41,943 nucleotides of DNA, from NCBI GenBank assembly GCA_020845975.1, contig JADLET010000089.1:1-41943 (forward strand), written 5' to 3'. The stretch is from Gammaproteobacteria bacterium. GTDB lineage: Bacteria > Pseudomonadota > Gammaproteobacteria > SZUA-140. Positions 15,094 through 28,160 of the stretch are shown one piece after another (position 1 is the first letter of the stretch; each line of letters starts with the position of its first letter). The position numbers were made by a program, and so were the translations under genes. Under the pieces are notes generated by a model. It did not search any database. It saw nothing but the letters and a program-made list of their open reading frames with translations, and was not told the DNA's origin.

Positions 15094-16290
15094 ATGGAGA
15101 GTTTGCAGGCTGGTAGTGATGTCCTGTTCCTGTTGATGGGCGCCGTTATGGTGCTCGCTATGCATGCCGGGTTTGCCTTTCTGGAGGTCGGGACGGTACG
15201 GCGCAAAAATCAGGTCAATGCGCTGGTGAAAATTATCAGCGACTTTTCCATCTCCACCATCGCGTATTTCTTCATCGGCTACGGCGTCGCCTATGGCATT
15301 GATTTCATGCAGGGGGCGGCAACCCTGAATGAGAAAAATGGCTATGATCTGGTGAAGTTCTTCTTCCTGCTGACCTTCGCCGCAGCCATCCCGGCCATCA
15401 TCTCGGGCGGTATCGCCGAGCGCGCGCGGTTTTATCCGCAGCTGGTGGCGAGTTTTATTCTCGTTGCTCTGGTTTACCCCTTGTTCGAGGGGATCAGCTG
15501 GAATGGATTATTTGGTATCCAGGACTGGCTGGAGGCGCAGTTCGGCGCCAGATTTCACGATTTTGCCGGTTCCGTCGTCGTGCATGCCATGGGGGGCTGG
15601 ATCGGCCTGGCCGCCGTGCTTGTGCTGGGGGCGCGGCGCGGTCGCTACGGGAAGGATGGCATCGTGAGCGCGCATCCGCCGTCCAGCATTCCGTTCCTGG
15701 CGCTGGGGGCCTGGATACTTTCCGTGGGTTGGTTCGGATTCAACGTCATGTCCGCGCAAAGCGTACAGGCGGTAAGCGGACTGGTTGCGATCAATTCCCT
15801 GATGGCGAGGACCGGCGGCGTGCTGGCGGCGCTTGTCGTGGGCCGCAATGACCCGGGTTTTGTTCATAACGGCCCGCTGGCCGGACTGGTGGCGGTGTGC
15901 GCCGGGTCGGACGTGATGCATCCCGTCGGAGCGCTGGTGACCGGGGCGGTTGCGGGGGCGCTGTTCGTCTGGAGTTTTACGCTGACACAGAATCGCTGGC
16001 GCATCGACGATGTCCTCGGAGTCTGGCCTCTGCACGGCCTGTGCGGCGTCTGGGGGGGTATCGCCGCCGGCATCTTCGGGCAGGTCGCACTGGGCGGCGC
16101 CGGTGGCGTCGCGTTCACGTCGCAGCTGATCGGGACCGGCCTCGGCATCGTGATCGCCTTCGTCGGCGGGATCGTTGTCTATGGAACGCTGAAACGTGTG
16201 GTCGGTATCCGGCTGAGCCCCGAGGAGGAGTTTCAAGGGGCAGATCTCAGCGTTCACAAGATCAGGGCAGAATATCCATATAATGAATGA
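15094..16290 (+). CDS. amtB: AmtB-family ammonium channel
   Basis: A 398-residue polytopic inner-membrane protein with about 11 membrane helices. It has the pore-lining first histidine in 'DFAGSVVVHAMGGW' (with the structural Asp), the 'WFGFN' helix, and the second pore histidine in 'PLHGLCGVWGG'. The C-terminal tail 'LSPEEEFQGADLSVHKI' resembles the conserved PII-binding tail. It conducts NH4+/NH3 under nitrogen limitation. The start ATG is preceded by GAGAGGAG. No glnK (PII) gene lies beside it, unlike the usual glnK-amtB pair. There is no N-terminal signal peptide of the E. coli type, as in many shorter Amt proteins. No clear terminator was seen in the 111-bp gap before miaB. Confidence 0.95.
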   Translation: MESLQAGSDVLFLLMGAVMVLAMHAGFAFLEVGTVRRKNQVNALVKIISDFSISTIAYFFIGYGVAYGIDFMQGAATLNEKNGYDLVKFFFLLTFAAAIPAIISGGIAERARFYPQLVASFILVALVYPLFEGISWNGLFGIQDWLEAQFGARFHDFAGSVVVHAMGGWIGLAAVLVLGARRGRYGKDGIVSAHPPSSIPFLALGAWILSVGWFGFNVMSAQSVQAVSGLVAINSLMARTGGVLAALVVGRNDPGFVHNGPLAGLVAVCAGSDVMHPVGALVTGAVAGALFVWSFTLTQNRWRIDDVLGVWPLHGLCGVWGGIAAGIFGQVALGGAGGVAFTSQLIGTGLGIVIAFVGGIVVYGTLKRVVGIRLSPEEEFQGADLSVHKIRAEYPYNE

Positions 16291-16401
16291 GTTGGCGTGT
16301 CGTTCCGGGCCGGGTCGGCGGGCCTGTCACATTCCTTCAGTGGAAATGAGGGCGACAACGTAGTAGCTTAAGAGGTCCGTCGGCAAACGCTTTTCGGGAG
16401 T

Positions 16402-17772
16402 ATGGGACGCAAGCTATATATAAAGACCTTCGGCTGTCAGATGAACGAATACGATTCCGCCCGCATGGCAGACGTGCTGGCGGAGTCTCACGGACTGGTA
16501 CTCACCTGTCGCCCGGAAGAGGCGGATGTACTGTTGTTGAATACCTGTTCCGTGCGCGACAAGGCGCAGGAGAAGGTGTTCTCCGAGTTGGGACGCTGGC
16601 GTGAATGGAAGGGGCAGCGCCCCGGACGCATACTCGGCGTCGGAGGCTGCGTCGCCAGTCAGGAGGGCGCGGCCATCCATCAGCGGATACCCTACGTCGA
16701 CCTGATCTTTGGACCCCAGACACTGCACCGCCTCCCGCAGCTGCTTGAGGCTGCGCGCGCCCGCAGCGGCCCGGTCGTTGATATCTCCTTCCCGGAAATC
16801 GAAAAATTCGATCGCCTGCCACAGCCGTCGGTGTCCGGTCCGGGTGTTTTTGTCTCCATCATGGAAGGCTGCAGCAAATACTGCACCTTTTGTGTCGTGC
16901 CTTATACACGCGGCGAGGAGGTCAGCCGTCCCTTCGAGGACGTGCTCGCCGAGGTCGCGCTGCATGCCGGACGCGGAGCGCGCGAGGTGACCCTGCTCGG
17001 CCAGAACGTCAATGCCTACCGCGGCATGATGGAGGACGGCGCGGAGGCTGATCTCAGCCTGCTGATCCACTACGTCGCGGCGATCGAGGGAATTGAGCGT
17101 ATCCGTTTCACCACCTCGCATCCACTCGAATTCAGCGCCAGCCTGATCCACGCCTACGCCGAGATTCCCCAGCTGGCCGATCATGTGCATCTGCCGGTGC
17201 AGAGCGGATCCGACCGTATCCTCGCCCTGATGAAGCGCGGACATACCGCGCTTGAATACCGCTCCATCGTGCGCCGGCTGCGCGCCGAACGCCCCGGGAT
17301 CAGCATCTCCTCGGATTTCATCGTCGGCTTTCCGGGCGAGACGGAGGCCGATTTCGAGGCGACGATGGAGCTCATCGAGGCGATACGCTTCGATCACTCG
17401 TACAGCTTTATCTACAGCCCGCGTCCGGGCACACCGGCGGCGAGCTATGCCGACGACGTGCCGCTCGATGTGAAGCAGGCGCGGCTGCGGCGCCTGCAGG
17501 ACAGGATCGGCGAGTTTGCCGCCGCTTACCGCGCGGAGATGATCGGCAGCGTGCAGCGCGTGCTGGTCGAGGGCCGTTCGCGCCGTTCCGAGCGGCAGCT
17601 GTCCGGCAAGACTTCGAACAACAACACGGTCAACTTCACCGGGCCGGCGGAACTGATCGGAAGCATGGTCGATGTCCTGATCACCGCGGATACCGGCAGC
17701 TCCCTGCGCGGCGAGCCCGCGGTATCGCGCGCATCCGCGGCGCAGGGACAGACCGCTGCCAACTGGAGCTGA
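16402..17772 (+). CDS. miaB: tRNA-2-methylthio-N6-dimethylallyladenosine synthase MiaB
   Basis: A 456-residue radical-SAM methylthiotransferase that adds the 2-methylthio group to i6A37 of tRNAs reading UNN codons. The N-terminal cluster cysteines are visible at about C12 (FGCQMN), C49 (NTCSVRD) and C83 (VGGCVAS). The radical-SAM CxxxCxxC is C157/C161/C164 ('CSKYCTFC'). A TRAM domain occupies the C-terminal ~70 residues. Length matches the family. It starts a tight cluster: the phoH-like gene begins one base after its stop. Confidence 0.97.
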   Translation: MGRKLYIKTFGCQMNEYDSARMADVLAESHGLVLTCRPEEADVLLLNTCSVRDKAQEKVFSELGRWREWKGQRPGRILGVGGCVASQEGAAIHQRIPYVDLIFGPQTLHRLPQLLEAARARSGPVVDISFPEIEKFDRLPQPSVSGPGVFVSIMEGCSKYCTFCVVPYTRGEEVSRPFEDVLAEVALHAGRGAREVTLLGQNVNAYRGMMEDGAEADLSLLIHYVAAIEGIERIRFTTSHPLEFSASLIHAYAEIPQLADHVHLPVQSGSDRILALMKRGHTALEYRSIVRRLRAERPGISISSDFIVGFPGETEADFEATMELIEAIRFDHSYSFIYSPRPGTPAASYADDVPLDVKQARLRRLQDRIGEFAAAYRAEMIGSVQRVLVEGRSRRSERQLSGKTSNNNTVNFTGPAELIGSMVDVLITADTGSSLRGEPAVSRASAAQGQTAANWS

Positions 17773-17773
17773 A

Positions 17774-18796
17774 TTGACACGACGCACCCCTGACATGAAC
17801 CCTGCGCCCGCAAGACCCGCGAGCATCCACCCCCAGTCCAACGATCTGGTGCTGGAACCCGCCGACAACCAGCGTCTGGCCAGGTTGTGCGGCCAGCTCG
17901 ACGAGCATATCAAGCAGATCGAACGCGGACTCGGAGTGGAGATCAGCAACCGCGGCAACATGTTTCGCATCACAGGCCCCGAAACGTCCGCGCAGGCGGC
18001 GCGCCGCCTGCTGAAGCAACTTTATGACGAGACCGCGAAAGCGCCGCCGCTGACACCGGCACGGGTGCATTTGCTGTTGCAGTCGGTCGATGCCGAGCCC
18101 GCCGCGGGCGAGCCCTCCGCGCAGACACAGGACATCACCACCCGGAACGTTTACATCACGCCACGGGGGGTGAACCAGCGCCGTTACGTGGAGAATGTGC
18201 GCATCTTTGATATCAATTTCGGGGTTGGGCCGGCGGGTACCGGCAAGACCTATCTGGCCGTCGCCTGCGCCGTGGAGGCGCTTGAGCGTGAAGAGGTGCG
18301 CCGCATCCTGCTGGTGCGGCCGGCGGTGGAGGCGGGTGAACGGCTCGGATTCCTGCCCGGCGATATGGCGCAGAAGGTCGATCCCTACCTGCGGCCCCTG
18401 TATGACGCCTTATACGAAATGCTTGGTTTCGAGCGCGTATCAAAGCTGATCGAGCGCAACGTGATTGAAGTTGCGCCGCTGGCCTTCATGCGTGGACGCA
18501 CGCTGAACGAGTCCTTCATCATCCTGGACGAGGCGCAGAACACCACCGTCGAGCAAATGAAGATGTTCCTTACCCGCATCGGCTTCGGGTCGACCGTGGT
18601 GGTGACCGGCGACGTGACCCAGATTGACCTGCCGCGCGAGCGTGTATCGGGTCTGCGTCATGCGATCGAGGTGCTGCGGGACGTCGAAGGCATCAGTTTC
18701 GTGTTCTTCCAGGCGCGGGATGTCGTACGACATCCCTTGGTGCAGAGCATCGTTGCCGCCTATGACCGCGCCGAGGGTGGGCGGGGTGACGGCTAG
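17774..18796 (+). CDS. ybeZ: PhoH-family ATPase (YbeZ)
   Basis: A 340-residue PhoH-like protein. The N-terminal region has a KH-like fold region ('RGNMFRITGPETSAQAARRLL'). The ATPase core follows with Walker A 'GPAGTGKT' (near residue 155) and Walker B 'FIILDEAQNTT'. YbeZ proteins are linked genetically and physically to YbeY in rRNA processing. The start is probably TTG at 17774 because GGAG from the end of miaB lies five bases upstream; the in-frame ATG at 17795 (MNPAPARP) lacks a clear ribosome-binding site. It overlaps the ybeY start by 11 nt. Confidence 0.93.
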   Translation: MTRRTPDMNPAPARPASIHPQSNDLVLEPADNQRLARLCGQLDEHIKQIERGLGVEISNRGNMFRITGPETSAQAARRLLKQLYDETAKAPPLTPARVHLLLQSVDAEPAAGEPSAQTQDITTRNVYITPRGVNQRRYVENVRIFDINFGVGPAGTGKTYLAVACAVEALEREEVRRILLVRPAVEAGERLGFLPGDMAQKVDPYLRPLYDALYEMLGFERVSKLIERNVIEVAPLAFMRGRTLNESFIILDEAQNTTVEQMKMFLTRIGFGSTVVVTGDVTQIDLPRERVSGLRHAIEVLRDVEGISFVFFQARDVVRHPLVQSIVAAYDRAEGGRGDG

Positions 18797-19331
18797 ATCC
18801 GCGGCGGATGCGGTGGCGCTTGAACTGGACGTGCAATACGCGACGGGATCGACGGCCGGATTGCCGGCCCGGCGCAGCATCGAGTCCTGGGTGCGGGCGG
18901 CGCTCGTCGGACGCCGGCGCGGCGCGCAACTGGCGGTGCGTATCGTCACGGAAGAGGAGGGGCGTGCGCTGAACGAGCGTTTCCGACGGCGCGCGGGTCC
19001 GACCAATGTGCTGTCGTTTCCGTTCGAGCATCCGGGGCGGATGCGGCCGCCTCTGCTGGGCGATATCGTGTTGTGCGCGCCAGTGGTGCAGCGGGAGGCG
19101 ACCGAACAGGGCAAGCCGCCGCGGGCGCATTGGGCGCACCTGGTCGTGCACGGCGTGCTGCATCTGCTGGGGCATGACCATGAGGATTCACGCGAGGCGG
19201 AGCACATGGAAGGACTGGAACGGAAAATACTCGCGCGGCTGGGTTATCCCGATCCGTACGCGTCCGAGCGGACGGCCGCGGTGCCCCGGCGCCGCAATGC
19301 ATCATTCAAAACAACAGGCAGAGACCAATGA
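18786..19331 (+). CDS. ybeY: Endoribonuclease YbeY (rRNA maturation factor)
   Basis: About 181 residues from GTG at 18786, which overlaps the end of phoH and follows a G-rich GAGGGTGGGCGG. The track start at 18624 is far too early. The zinc-binding signature 'HLVVHGVLHLLGHDHE' (HxxxH...H) is intact, as is the upstream 'NERFRRRAGPTNVLSFPFE' motif. YbeY acts in 16S rRNA 3'-end maturation and ribosome quality control. It is slightly long for the family because of an extra N-terminal segment. Its stop overlaps the corC start (ATGA). Confidence 0.94.
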   Translation: MTARSAADAVALELDVQYATGSTAGLPARRSIESWVRAALVGRRRGAQLAVRIVTEEEGRALNERFRRRAGPTNVLSFPFEHPGRMRPPLLGDIVLCAPVVQREATEQGKPPRAHWAHLVVHGVLHLLGHDHEDSREAEHMEGLERKILARLGYPDPYASERTAAVPRRRNASFKTTGRDQ

Positions 19332-20221
19332 ACGAAGTTGATTCCGGATCCGAGGCGGCTCCCCGCTCCTGGTTGGACAAGATCAGCAAGGCGCTGACCG
19401 GCGAGCCACGCAGCCTGCAGGACCTGATCGAGATCCTGCGCGACGCACAGCAGCGCGGTCTGCTGGATGTGGACGCGCTGGCGATGATTGAGGGCGTGTT
19501 GCAGGTATCCGAGATGCGCGTGCGCGATATCATGATCCCGCGTGCGCAAATGGTGGTGGTCGAGCGCGACGCGACTCTCCAGCAGATCCTGCCGATCATC
19601 ACCGAATCGGCGCACTCGCGTTTCCCGGTGATCGGCGAGAGCAAGGACGAGGTGGTCGGTATCCTGCTGGCGAAGGACCTGCTGCCCTATCTGATTGGCG
19701 GCCGCGAAGATGAGTTCAACGTGCGCGATATGCTGCGTCCGGCGGTGTTCATTCCCGAGAGCAAGCGCCTGAACATGCTGCTGAAGGAGTTTCGTGCGTC
19801 GCGCAACCATATCGCGCTGGTCGTTGACGAGTATGGTGGTATCGATGGTCTTGTCACCATTGAGGATGTGCTCGAGCAGATCGTCGGCGAAATCGTCGAT
19901 GAGCACGATATCGATGACAATCTCTATATCCTGAAGCACAGCGAGAAGCGCTACACCGTGAAGGCGCTTACCCCTGTCGGCGATTTCAATGAATACTTCA
20001 ACACCCATTTCAGCGACGAGGAGTATGACACCATCGGTGGGCTCGTGATGCGTGAATTCGGTCGCCTGCCCCGGCGTGGTGAAGTACGCGATGTCGGCTC
20101 GTTCCGTTTCAAGGTGCTGCATGCCGACAGCCGCCGGATTCACCTGCTGCAATTGACGCTTGTCGACCACGAGGCCGGCGAGAGCGGGGCCGGTGCGGCC
20201 GCGGCGGAAGCGCCGCGCTGA
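19328..20221 (+). CDS. corC: CorC/YbeX-family CBS-domain protein
   Basis: A 297-residue soluble protein with an acidic N-terminal segment, two CBS domains (about 65-190; '[19 protein letters not shown]' and '[20 protein letters not shown]', '[28 protein letters not shown]'), and a C-terminal CorC/HlyC transporter-associated domain ('[16 protein letters not shown]', '[14 protein letters not shown]'). It is historically linked to Mg2+/Co2+ efflux and, by its fixed place beside ybeY, to ribosome homeostasis. It is translationally coupled to ybeY. Confidence 0.94.
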   Translation: MNEVDSGSEAAPRSWLDKISKALTGEPRSLQDLIEILRDAQQRGLLDVDALAMIEGVLQVSEMRVRDIMIPRAQMVVVERDATLQQILPIITESAHSRFPVIGESKDEVVGILLAKDLLPYLIGGREDEFNVRDMLRPAVFIPESKRLNMLLKEFRASRNHIALVVDEYGGIDGLVTIEDVLEQIVGEIVDEHDIDDNLYILKHSEKRYTVKALTPVGDFNEYFNTHFSDEEYDTIGGLVMREFGRLPRRGEVRDVGSFRFKVLHADSRRIHLLQLTLVDHEAGESGAGAAAAEAPR

Positions 20222-20234
20222 TCGACTCCACCTG

Positions 20235-21755
20235 GTGACTCCGGTGACGTCCCGCTGGCGGGGCAATCTTCTGGCGCTGGTCGCCGGCGCCGCGCTGCCC
20301 CTCGCGTTTTCCCCGTTCGATTTTTACCTGCTCGCGCCGGTGTGCGCCGCATTGCTGTTCGCCTCCTGGCGCGGGATCGAGCCGCGACTGGCCTTGCGGC
20401 GCGGTTACCTGTCCGGACTCGCCCTGTTCGGCCTCGGCGTGAACTGGGTTTATGTGAGCATGCATGATTTCGGCGGCATGAGCGCGGCGATGTCCACGGC
20501 CATGACCGCGCTGCTGGTTGCCGTGCTGGCGGTTTTCCCGGCGCTCGCCGCCTATCTGGCGGTGAGATTGTCGCGGCGGGGAGGCCGGGAGCCGGTGTCG
20601 GCGATCCTGCTGGTATATCCGGCGGTCTGGACCTTTTTCGAATGGATCCGCGGCTGGTTTTTGACCGGATTCCCCTGGCTCAATCTCGGCTACAGTCAGG
20701 TCGACGGGCCGCTGGCGGGCTTCGCGCCACTGGTCGGGGTCTATGGCCTTTCGCTTGCGGTAGCGCTGAGCGGGGCGTTGCTGCTGGCTATATTCCAGCG
20801 CCGCGTCACGCGCGCATTTCGCGCCGGGTGTCTGACCGTGCTCGCCAGCCTCTGGCTGGCCGCGGTGTTTGCCGGCGCGATCGAGTGGACACAGCCGGAG
20901 GGGCGGCCGCTGCGCGTCAGCCTGGTGCAGGGCAATGTGTCGCAGGATATGAAATGGCGGCCAGGTATGATGGAGCCGACTGTGGCTCTCTACAGTGAGC
21001 TATCGCGCGCGCACTGGGACAGCGACCTGATCGTGTGGCCGGAGACCGCGATGCCGATGTATTACCTGCAGGCCGAGCCCTATCTGGACGAACTGGGCGA
21101 GGAGGCGCGCTCGCACGGTTCAGAGCTGCTGGTCGGCCTGATCTACCTGGATCCCGCCTCCGGCAATTACTACAACAGCATGGTCAGCGCGGGCGGAGAG
21201 CCCGCTGCCCGCCAGGTGTATCACAAGCACCATCTGGTGCCGTTCACCGAGTATCTGCCGCTCAACGATGCATTGGGCGGTGTCGTGAACCTGCTCAATG
21301 TCCCGATGTCGGATTTCAGCGCGGGTTCCGCGCGACAGGCCCCGTTCGAAGTGGCCGGCCAGCAGGTCGGGATGTCGATCTGTTATGAGGATGCCTTCGG
21401 CGAGGAGATGATCCGCATGCTGCCGCGCGCCACCCTGCTGGTCAACGTCAGCAACGACGCCTGGTTCGGCCGTTCCGTGGCCCCCTTTCAGCACCTTCAG
21501 ATCGCGCGCATGCGCGCGATCGAGACGGGTCGGCCACTGCTGCGTTCCACCAACACCGGCATCTCGGCCCTCATCGGATATCGCGGCGAACTGCTCGACA
21601 CCTCCCCCCAGTTCGAGGTCCACGTCCTGAGCGGCGAGGTACAGCCACGCCAGGGCGCCACGCCTTATGTGCGGGTGGGGAATGCGGCGTTTCTGGTGCT
21701 CGCCGGCGCGATGCTGCTGGTTGGATTGAGAAGACGGTCAAATGGTGATGGGTGA
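20235..21755 (+). CDS. lnt: Apolipoprotein N-acyltransferase Lnt
   Basis: About 506 residues. Several N-terminal membrane helices ('NLLALVAGAALPLAFSPF' onward) are followed by a periplasmic nitrilase-fold domain. The catalytic triad is visible as Glu in 'WPETAMP', Lys in 'HKHHLVPFTEYLP' and Cys in 'SICYEDAFGEE'. It adds the third acyl chain to lipoproteins, such as the LptE encoded nearby. The start is uncertain: GTG at 20235 just after the corC stop is chosen, GTG at 20244 is possible, and an upstream overlapping GTG would add an Arg-rich stretch. The last four codons plus stop are made of the 7-bp repeat GGTGATG. Confidence 0.93.
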   Translation: MTPVTSRWRGNLLALVAGAALPLAFSPFDFYLLAPVCAALLFASWRGIEPRLALRRGYLSGLALFGLGVNWVYVSMHDFGGMSAAMSTAMTALLVAVLAVFPALAAYLAVRLSRRGGREPVSAILLVYPAVWTFFEWIRGWFLTGFPWLNLGYSQVDGPLAGFAPLVGVYGLSLAVALSGALLLAIFQRRVTRAFRAGCLTVLASLWLAAVFAGAIEWTQPEGRPLRVSLVQGNVSQDMKWRPGMMEPTVALYSELSRAHWDSDLIVWPETAMPMYYLQAEPYLDELGEEARSHGSELLVGLIYLDPASGNYYNSMVSAGGEPAARQVYHKHHLVPFTEYLPLNDALGGVVNLLNVPMSDFSAGSARQAPFEVAGQQVGMSICYEDAFGEEMIRMLPRATLLVNVSNDAWFGRSVAPFQHLQIARMRAIETGRPLLRSTNTGISALIGYRGELLDTSPQFEVHVLSGEVQPRQGATPYVRVGNAAFLVLAGAMLLVGLRRRSNGDG

Positions 21756-21820
21756 TGGGTAATGAGTGATGAATAAATTACTTTGATTCGAAATTCCACG
21801 CGAATCCAACATCTCTGCCA

Positions 21821-21831
<11 letters not shown>
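21744..21831. repeat. Heptamer inverted repeat A (GGTGATG units) between lnt and the DUF1451 gene
   Basis: From 21744 the units run GGTGATG, GGTGATG, GGTAATG, AGTGATG, AATAAAT. A perfect 14-bp arm GTGATGGGTGATGG (21745-21758) recurs in inverted orientation as CCATCACCCATCAC (21818-21831). The 59-nt spacer holds a smaller nested stem GATTCG/CGAATC (21785-21790, 21801-21806). Both convergent genes stop inside the arms. Confidence 0.9.
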
Positions 21832-25170
<3,339 letters not shown>

Positions 25171-25179
25171 GGCGTGAAC

Positions 25180-25252
25180 GGTGATGAGTAATGGCTGATG
25201 TATCGATGCTGAAGGTAATTGCCCATCACCCATCACCCATCACCCATCACCC
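25180..25252. repeat. Heptamer inverted repeat B (GGTGATG/CCCATCA units) between leuS and lptE
   Basis: The left arm has three units GGTGATG, AGTAATG, GCTGATG (25180-25200). The right arm has four exact CCCATCA units (25222-25249) plus CCC. The arms match as an inverted repeat at 18 of 21 positions around a 21-nt spacer. The unit is the same as in repeat A, 3.4 kb away, on the other side of leuS. Confidence 0.88.
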
Positions 25253-25265
25253 GGTGGGGTATGCA

Positions 25266-25793
25266 GTGTGCAAAGGCGTGGCTGGATGGTTATTTCTGGC
25301 GACACTGGTTCTGCTCATCGCCGGCTGCGGCTTCCATCTGCGCGGCTCGCAAGGAGACTTCGCGGCCCTGCCGCCTGTCCTGGTGAAGGGCGATGGCGCC
25401 GCGGGGGCTGAGCTCAAGCGAGCGCTACGCAGCGGAGGGACCTCTGTGGTCGAGGATGCCGCCCAGGCACGGTTGGTCGTAACGATCGTCAATGAGCGGC
25501 GCGATCGCCGGGCCTCCGCGGTGGGGTCCGCGGGCCGGGTGCAGGAGTATGAGCTGAATTACGTGGTGCGATTCCGCGTCAACGATCCCGCCGGCGCCGA
25601 GCTCTCGCCCGAGCAGTCCGTGGCCGTCCAGCGCGTTTATTCCTTCGACAGCACGGATGTGAACGCCAAGAGCAATGAGGAGGACGACCTCTACCGGGGC
25701 ATGGTGTTTGATGTGGTGCGCCAGATCCTGATACGCGTTCAGGCGATCAATTCGACCCTCCATGACCCGGGCGCCGCCGGGACGGCGCCATGA
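25266..25793 (+). CDS. lptE: LPS-assembly lipoprotein LptE
   Basis: About 175 residues from GTG at 25266, which gives a 20-residue lipoprotein signal ('MCKGVAGWLFLATLVLLIAGC') with lipobox LIAGC. GGTGGGGT is the likely ribosome-binding site. The ORF-track start at 25191 would translate straight through the heptamer repeat (AHHPSPITHHP) and is rejected. Family motifs follow: 'CGFHLRGSQGDFAALPPVLV', 'ELNYVVRFRV' and 'DLYRGMVFDVVRQIL'. LptE plugs the LptD outer-membrane translocon for LPS. It is coupled to holA by an ATGA overlap. Confidence 0.9.
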   Translation: MCKGVAGWLFLATLVLLIAGCGFHLRGSQGDFAALPPVLVKGDGAAGAELKRALRSGGTSVVEDAAQARLVVTIVNERRDRRASAVGSAGRVQEYELNYVVRFRVNDPAGAELSPEQSVAVQRVYSFDSTDVNAKSNEEDDLYRGMVFDVVRQILIRVQAINSTLHDPGAAGTAP

Positions 25794-26812
25794 AGCTCAA
25801 GGCGGAACAACTGGAGGGACACCTCGCGGGGACGCTGGCCCCCGTCTATCTGATCAGCGGGGACGAGCCTCTGCTCCTGCAGGAGGCCGCTGACACCGTT
25901 CGCGCCGCCGCGCGCGCGCAGGGTTGTGTCGAGCGCATGGTATTCAGCGTCGAACCGGGATTCGACTGGGGTGAGCTGGCGCAGGCGGCGGCCGGGATGT
26001 CCCTGTTCGCGGCGCGGCGGCTCATCGAGCTGCGCATGCCGGGCGGAAAGCCCGGGGATGCGGGTGCGCGGGCACTGGGCGAATATGCCGAGCACCACGC
26101 GGATGGGGATCTGCTGCTGATCAGCCTGCCGCGTGCGGACAAGGCAATGCAGTCCGCCAAATGGTTTGCCGCGCTGGAGCGCTGCGGCGTCCTGATCCAG
26201 CTCTGGTCTCCTGCCCCGGCGCAGTTGCCCGGCTGGATCGCTCAGCGCATGCGCGCGCGCGGCATGCAGCCAACGCCCGCGGCAGCGGCGGCCCTGGCCG
26301 GACGCATCGAAGGCAACCTGCTCGCCTGCGTGCAGGAGATCGAGAAGATGCTGCTGCTGCACGGGCCGGGCGCGATCGACGAGGCGGACGTGATGGACGC
26401 GGTGGCTGACAGTGCCCGTTTCGATGTCTTTACCCTCGTCGACGGTGCCCTCGCGGGGGATGCCGCGCGCTGCGTGCGCGTCCTGCGCGGCCTGGAAGGC
26501 GAGGGAGTGGAGCCGGTCCTGGTCGGCTGGGCGCTGACACGCGAGATACGGTTGCTGACCGTCTTGTCCCAGGGGCTCGCGCAGGGCAAGAAGGCCTTCG
26601 CCCTGTATCAGCAGCACCGCGTGTGGGAGAAGCGCCAGCCCCTGCTGGAACAGGCGCTGAAACGGCACGATCTGGCGCGGTGGCGCGCACTGCTGGGGCG
26701 CTGCGCGCGCGTGGATCGCATCAGCAAGGGGCAGGCGGCGGGCAATGTCTGGGACGAATTGCTACAATTGTGCCTGCTTACCGCAGGGGTACGGATCGAG
26801 GCGCTGGCATGA
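25790..26812 (+). CDS. holA: DNA polymerase III delta subunit HolA
   Basis: A 340-residue clamp-loader subunit. It begins '[41 protein letters not shown]', the hallmark N-terminus, with a degenerate P-loop region typical of delta. The middle AAA-like lid and C-terminal collar domain ('[20 protein letters not shown]', '[16 protein letters not shown]') are present. Length matches the family. It opens the beta clamp during replication. It lies between lptE and proA with ATGA overlaps at both ends. Confidence 0.95.
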   Translation: MKLKAEQLEGHLAGTLAPVYLISGDEPLLLQEAADTVRAAARAQGCVERMVFSVEPGFDWGELAQAAAGMSLFAARRLIELRMPGGKPGDAGARALGEYAEHHADGDLLLISLPRADKAMQSAKWFAALERCGVLIQLWSPAPAQLPGWIAQRMRARGMQPTPAAAAALAGRIEGNLLACVQEIEKMLLLHGPGAIDEADVMDAVADSARFDVFTLVDGALAGDAARCVRVLRGLEGEGVEPVLVGWALTREIRLLTVLSQGLAQGKKAFALYQQHRVWEKRQPLLEQALKRHDLARWRALLGRCARVDRISKGQAAGNVWDELLQLCLLTAGVRIEALA

Positions 26813-28083
26813 CCGTCGATGCAGTTATGGATATTCAGGCATACATGACCGGAGTCGGCCGCCGCGCGCGCGCAGCGGCGCGCGCCATGGCGCGCGCCGG
26901 CACGGCGGACAAAAACCTTGCCCTGGCGACGATCGCCGCGGCCATCGACCTCGCGCGCGCCGACATTGTTCGCGCCAATGCCGCCGATCTCGAGGTGGGG
27001 CGCGCGGCCGGACTGGATGCGGCGCTGCTCGATCGCCTGACCCTTGACGACAAGCGTGTCGACGCCATTATCGATGGCCTGCGCCAGGTCATGGCGCTGG
27101 CGGATCCGATCGGCGAGATCAGCCATATGGCATATCGCCCCTCCGGGATCCAGGTCGGTCGCATGCGTGTCCCGCTGGGTGTGATCGGGATCATTTACGA
27201 ATCACGTCCGAACGTTACCGCGGATGCCGCCGCGCTGTGCCTGAAGTCGGGCAACGCGGCGATACTGCGCGGCGGTTCGGAGGCGCTGCGCTCCAACCAG
27301 GCGCTCGCCGCCTGCATCCGCGCCGGGTTGGCCGAGGCGAATCTTCCCGCCGATGCGGTGCAGGTCATCGAGGTCGCCGACCGCGCGGCGGTAGGCGAGC
27401 TGCTGCGCATGACGGAGTACGTCGACATCATCGTCCCGCGCGGCGGGCAGGGCCTGATCGACCGCGTCATGCGCGAATCGCTCGTCCCGGTCATCAAGCA
27501 CTATCACGGCATCTGCCATGTCTACATTGATGACCGCGCCGATCTCGACAAGGCGGTGAAGGTTGCCTTCAATGCCAAGACCCAGCGCTATGGCACCTGC
27601 AACACCATGGAGACCCTGCTGGTCGCGCAGGGAGTCGCCGCCCGGGTGCTGCCACCGCTGGCGCGCCTGTATCGCGACAAGGGTGTCGAGCTGCGCGGCT
27701 GCTCCGCGACGCGGGCGATCCTGCCCGATATCGCCGCGGCGACGGAAGAGGACTGGATCACCGAATACCTGGCGCCGATCCTGTCGATTCGCGTCGTTGC
27801 CGGCCTGGATGAGGCGATGGAGCACATCTTCCGCTACGGTTCCGGCCATACCGACGCCATCCTCACCGAGGACATCGGGCGTGCGCAGCGTTTCCTGCGC
27901 GAGGTCGATTCGAGCTCGGTGATGGTCAACGCCTCAACCCGGTTCGCCGACGGCTATGAATACGGACTGGGCGCCGAAATCGGCATCAGCACCGACAAGC
28001 TGCACGCGCGCGGCCCGGTCGGGCTCGAGGGGCTCACCTCCCAGAAATACGTCGTCATCGGCGACGGTCATGTGCGGACTTAG
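26809..28083 (+). CDS. proA: Gamma-glutamyl phosphate reductase ProA
   Basis: About 424 residues from the ATG at 26809, which overlaps the holA stop; the track start at 26623 lies within holA. It is an aldehyde-dehydrogenase-fold enzyme of proline synthesis that reduces gamma-glutamyl phosphate with NADPH. Visible blocks are '[20 protein letters not shown]', '[16 protein letters not shown]' and the catalytic-Cys block '[12 protein letters not shown]'. The C-terminus '[24 protein letters not shown]' is diagnostic. proB is not nearby. The heptamer repeat C follows the stop within a few bases. Confidence 0.96.
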   Translation: MTVDAVMDIQAYMTGVGRRARAAARAMARAGTADKNLALATIAAAIDLARADIVRANAADLEVGRAAGLDAALLDRLTLDDKRVDAIIDGLRQVMALADPIGEISHMAYRPSGIQVGRMRVPLGVIGIIYESRPNVTADAAALCLKSGNAAILRGGSEALRSNQALAACIRAGLAEANLPADAVQVIEVADRAAVGELLRMTEYVDIIVPRGGQGLIDRVMRESLVPVIKHYHGICHVYIDDRADLDKAVKVAFNAKTQRYGTCNTMETLLVAQGVAARVLPPLARLYRDKGVELRGCSATRAILPDIAAATEEDWITEYLAPILSIRVVAGLDEAMEHIFRYGSGHTDAILTEDIGRAQRFLREVDSSSVMVNASTRFADGYEYGLGAEIGISTDKLHARGPVGLEGLTSQKYVVIGDGHVRT

Positions 28084-28085
28084 GG

Positions 28086-28153
28086 CAAAGAGTAAAGAGG
28101 AAAGGTGAAAGCACATCTGGAAATCCTTTCTCTATCCTCTTTACTCTGTGCTC
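28086..28153. repeat. Heptamer inverted repeat C (AAAGAGN units) between proA and nadD
   Basis: The left side repeats with 7-base period: AAAGAGT, AAAGAGG, AAAGGTG, AAAGCAC. The right side repeats as CTTTCTC, TATCCTC, TTTACTC, TGTGCTC. A perfect 13-bp inverted arm AGAGTAAAGAGGA (28089-28101) pairs with TCCTCTTTACTCT (28135-28147) across 33 nt. The nadD start follows with no Shine-Dalgarno sequence. Confidence 0.85.
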
Positions 28154-28160
28154 TATTCCC

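Noticed and set aside
16414-17973. 519-residue minus-strand ORF opposite miaB
   Set aside because: Antisense shadow of miaB, which has all family motifs; no protein family recognised in the antisense frame.
25191-25265. N-terminal extension of LptE as given in the ORF track
   Set aside because: It translates the heptamer repeat and pushes the lipoprotein signal peptide inside the protein. GTG at 25266 gives a standard lipobox signal with a ribosome-binding site.
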